NCBI RefSeq assembly: GCF_004791165.1
Contig: NZ_SRUZ01000009.1
Location: 212,873 to 276,872, forward strand
DNA: 64,000 nucleotides
Direction of reading: 5' to 3'
Origin: Mesorhizobium sp. M8A.F.Ca.ET.218.01.1.1
GTDB lineage: Bacteria > Pseudomonadota > Alphaproteobacteria > Rhizobiales > Rhizobiaceae
Shown: positions 63,108 through 64,000 of the stretch, piece by piece
How the letters are laid out: each line of letters begins with the position of its first letter
How positions within the stretch are numbered: the first letter of the stretch is position 1
Position numbers and translations under genes: made by a program
The notes under the pieces: model-generated
Told to the model about the DNA's origin: nothing
The model's database searches: none
Seen by the model: the letters and a program-made list of their open reading frames with translations, nothing else

Positions 63108-64000
63108 TTATATCCGATCCGATGAGTGACGCGCGACGTGTCTCGCAAGCGGGAGAGCAACAAGGCCTGCCCCAAAGATGAGTACGGTACTGAGCGCCGA
63201 AGCGAGCCCCCAATTCAAATCCTCATTGGTAAACCTGGCAATGAAGAAGCTCACCATCTGATCGGACGGTCCACCCACCAATGCTGGCGTCAGATAGAAG
63301 CCGAGACACAGCACGAAAGTGAGAAGGCCGCCGGCGGCAATGCCTGGAACCGCCTGCGGCAGAAAAATCGTCGCATGTGCCAGGAGTGGGCCGGCGCCGA
63401 GGCTGCGGGCGGCCTTGACCTGGTTCACCGGAATCGCCCGCATCACGCTGATCATGGGCAACACGGTGAACGGCAGCTGAATCTGGATCATCGCGACGAT
63501 CGTCGCCATGCGGGTGTAAAGAAGGGACAGCGGCTCGGAAATCAGTCCCGTTCCCGCCAGGGCATTGTTGAGAACGCCGTTTGTCTGAAGGAAGACGATC
63601 CACGACATTGTTCGAACCAGGAGCGAGGTCCAGAATGGAAGGAGAATGAAGAACAGCAGAACCGCGGCTGTCCGCCCACTGGAATTGGCGATGACATACG
63701 CGAGCGGGTATCCGATCACGATCGTGAGGCCCGTCACGACAAGGCTGATCAGGATCGTCCTGAGATAGATCGACTGGAAATCGTAGCTCGTTTCCTGGGA
63801 CAATCGACCATCGGCGTCTATCTTCACGGGAAAGCCCGTCGCCCAGCGCAAGTAGAAGGCGCTGTAGCGACCGTTGTAATGCTTGATGATGCTCCAGACA
63901 CCGCTTTGACCCCACGCCGGGTCTGCCTTGATCAATTGGGCCTTCCAGGCCTCGGGGGCGGCGCGGTCGAAATCCTCGGAAAGCGTCCGCTGCGCGTTGA
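63108..64000 (-). CDS. Spermidine/putrescine-type ABC permease, PotB-like, N-terminus outside window
   Basis: At least 297 codons, with the reading frame open to the right window edge. The visible start, ..EAWKAQLIKADPAWG, is inside the large periplasmic loop after the first span, where PotB proteins have a long insertion; FYLRWATGF and the following spans match. The EAA loop is KAARSLGAGPLLAHATIFLP. The real start, and probably the ATPase and binding-protein genes, lie beyond base 64000. Confidence 0.88.
   Translation of the reverse strand, partial: NAQRTLSEDFDRAAPEAWKAQLIKADPAWGQSGVWSIIKHYNGRYSAFYLRWATGFPVKIDADGRLSQETSYDFQSIYLRTILISLVVTGLTIVIGYPLAYVIANSSGRTAAVLLFFILLPFWTSLLVRTMSWIVFLQTNGVLNNALAGTGLISEPLSLLYTRMATIVAMIQIQLPFTVLPMISVMRAIPVNQVKAARSLGAGPLLAHATIFLPQAVPGIAAGGLLTFVLCLGFYLTPALVGGPSDQMVSFFIARFTNEDLNWGLASALSTVLIFGAGLVALPLARHVARHSSDRI

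Noticed and set aside
1..64000. CRISPR arrays, insertion sequences, rRNA genes
   Set aside because: No regularly spaced repeats, no transposase motifs and no rRNA-like stretches were seen on reading through.

Overview
The window reads as an accessory, catabolism-rich segment of a high-GC alphaproteobacterium of the Rhizobium/Mesorhizobium type. This is an inference from the gene families: ribose-type and spermidine-type ABC importers packed with oxidoreductases, FCD/IclR/LysR/XRE-cupin regulators, a homoserine-use operon, and amidohydrolase plus MIP18 pairs. No rRNA, tRNA, CRISPR array, transposase or replication gene was seen. Nearly every operon is an uptake-plus-degradation unit with its own regulator, and several gaps hold decayed genes, which fits a plasmid or genomic island.

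Layout. (1) 1-5037, plus strand: the end of a short-chain dehydrogenase, a glycine-betaine/choline-type ABC ATPase, an 806-residue kinase-like/aminotransferase fusion and an acetylpolyamine-amidohydrolase-like enzyme. (2) 5215-6161: a short AT-rich pair, a VOC protein and a tautomerase-like protein. (3) 6280-13904: a minus-strand operon of polar amino-acid ABC importer, acyl-CoA ligase, gamma-glutamyltransferase and ketopantoate-reductase-like enzyme, facing a divergent FCD regulator. (4) 13905-16550: mostly empty DNA with one sulfotransferase gene between two copies of a 24-bp repeat. (5) 16551-19141: an EamA transporter, WrbA and a divergent LysR.

(6) 19145-34236: two parallel modules. Each has a ribose-type ABC importer (binding protein, double ATPase, permease) and a PF04909 amidohydrolase followed directly by a MIP18/DUF59 protein. 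Between and around them lie a RutD-like hydrolase, an MFS carrier, a LysR, a RutC-like RidA protein and an unknown small protein. No enzyme here gives away the substrate, and this is my first choice for an undescribed pathway. (7) 35064-45465: a divergent XRE-cupin regulator and a seven-gene plus-strand operon: aldehyde dehydrogenase, ribose-type importer, one permease fused to a strictosidine-synthase-like beta-propeller, a second free propeller protein and an SDR. Repeated ATCTTCTA sites lie between regulator and operon.

(8) 45466-46798: a graveyard with a large hairpin, a glutathionyl-hydroquinone reductase fragment and a broken SugE-type SMR gene. (9) 46799-52884: a tight operon for homoserine use: homoserine dehydrogenase, aldehyde dehydrogenase, DapA, aspartase, a homoserine-kinase-like protein that has lost both catalytic aspartates, and an Lrp/AsnC regulator. 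Together they would take homoserine through aspartate semialdehyde and aspartate to fumarate. (10) 52950-53545: a broken VanB-type reductase. (11) 53605-64000, minus strand: a polyamine/amine operon with PotB- and PotC-like permeases, a PuuB-like oxidase, an IclR regulator, a PuuC-like aldehyde dehydrogenase, a trimethylamine-dehydrogenase-like flavoenzyme, a class III aminotransferase, a RidA protein and a beta-keto-acid cleavage enzyme.
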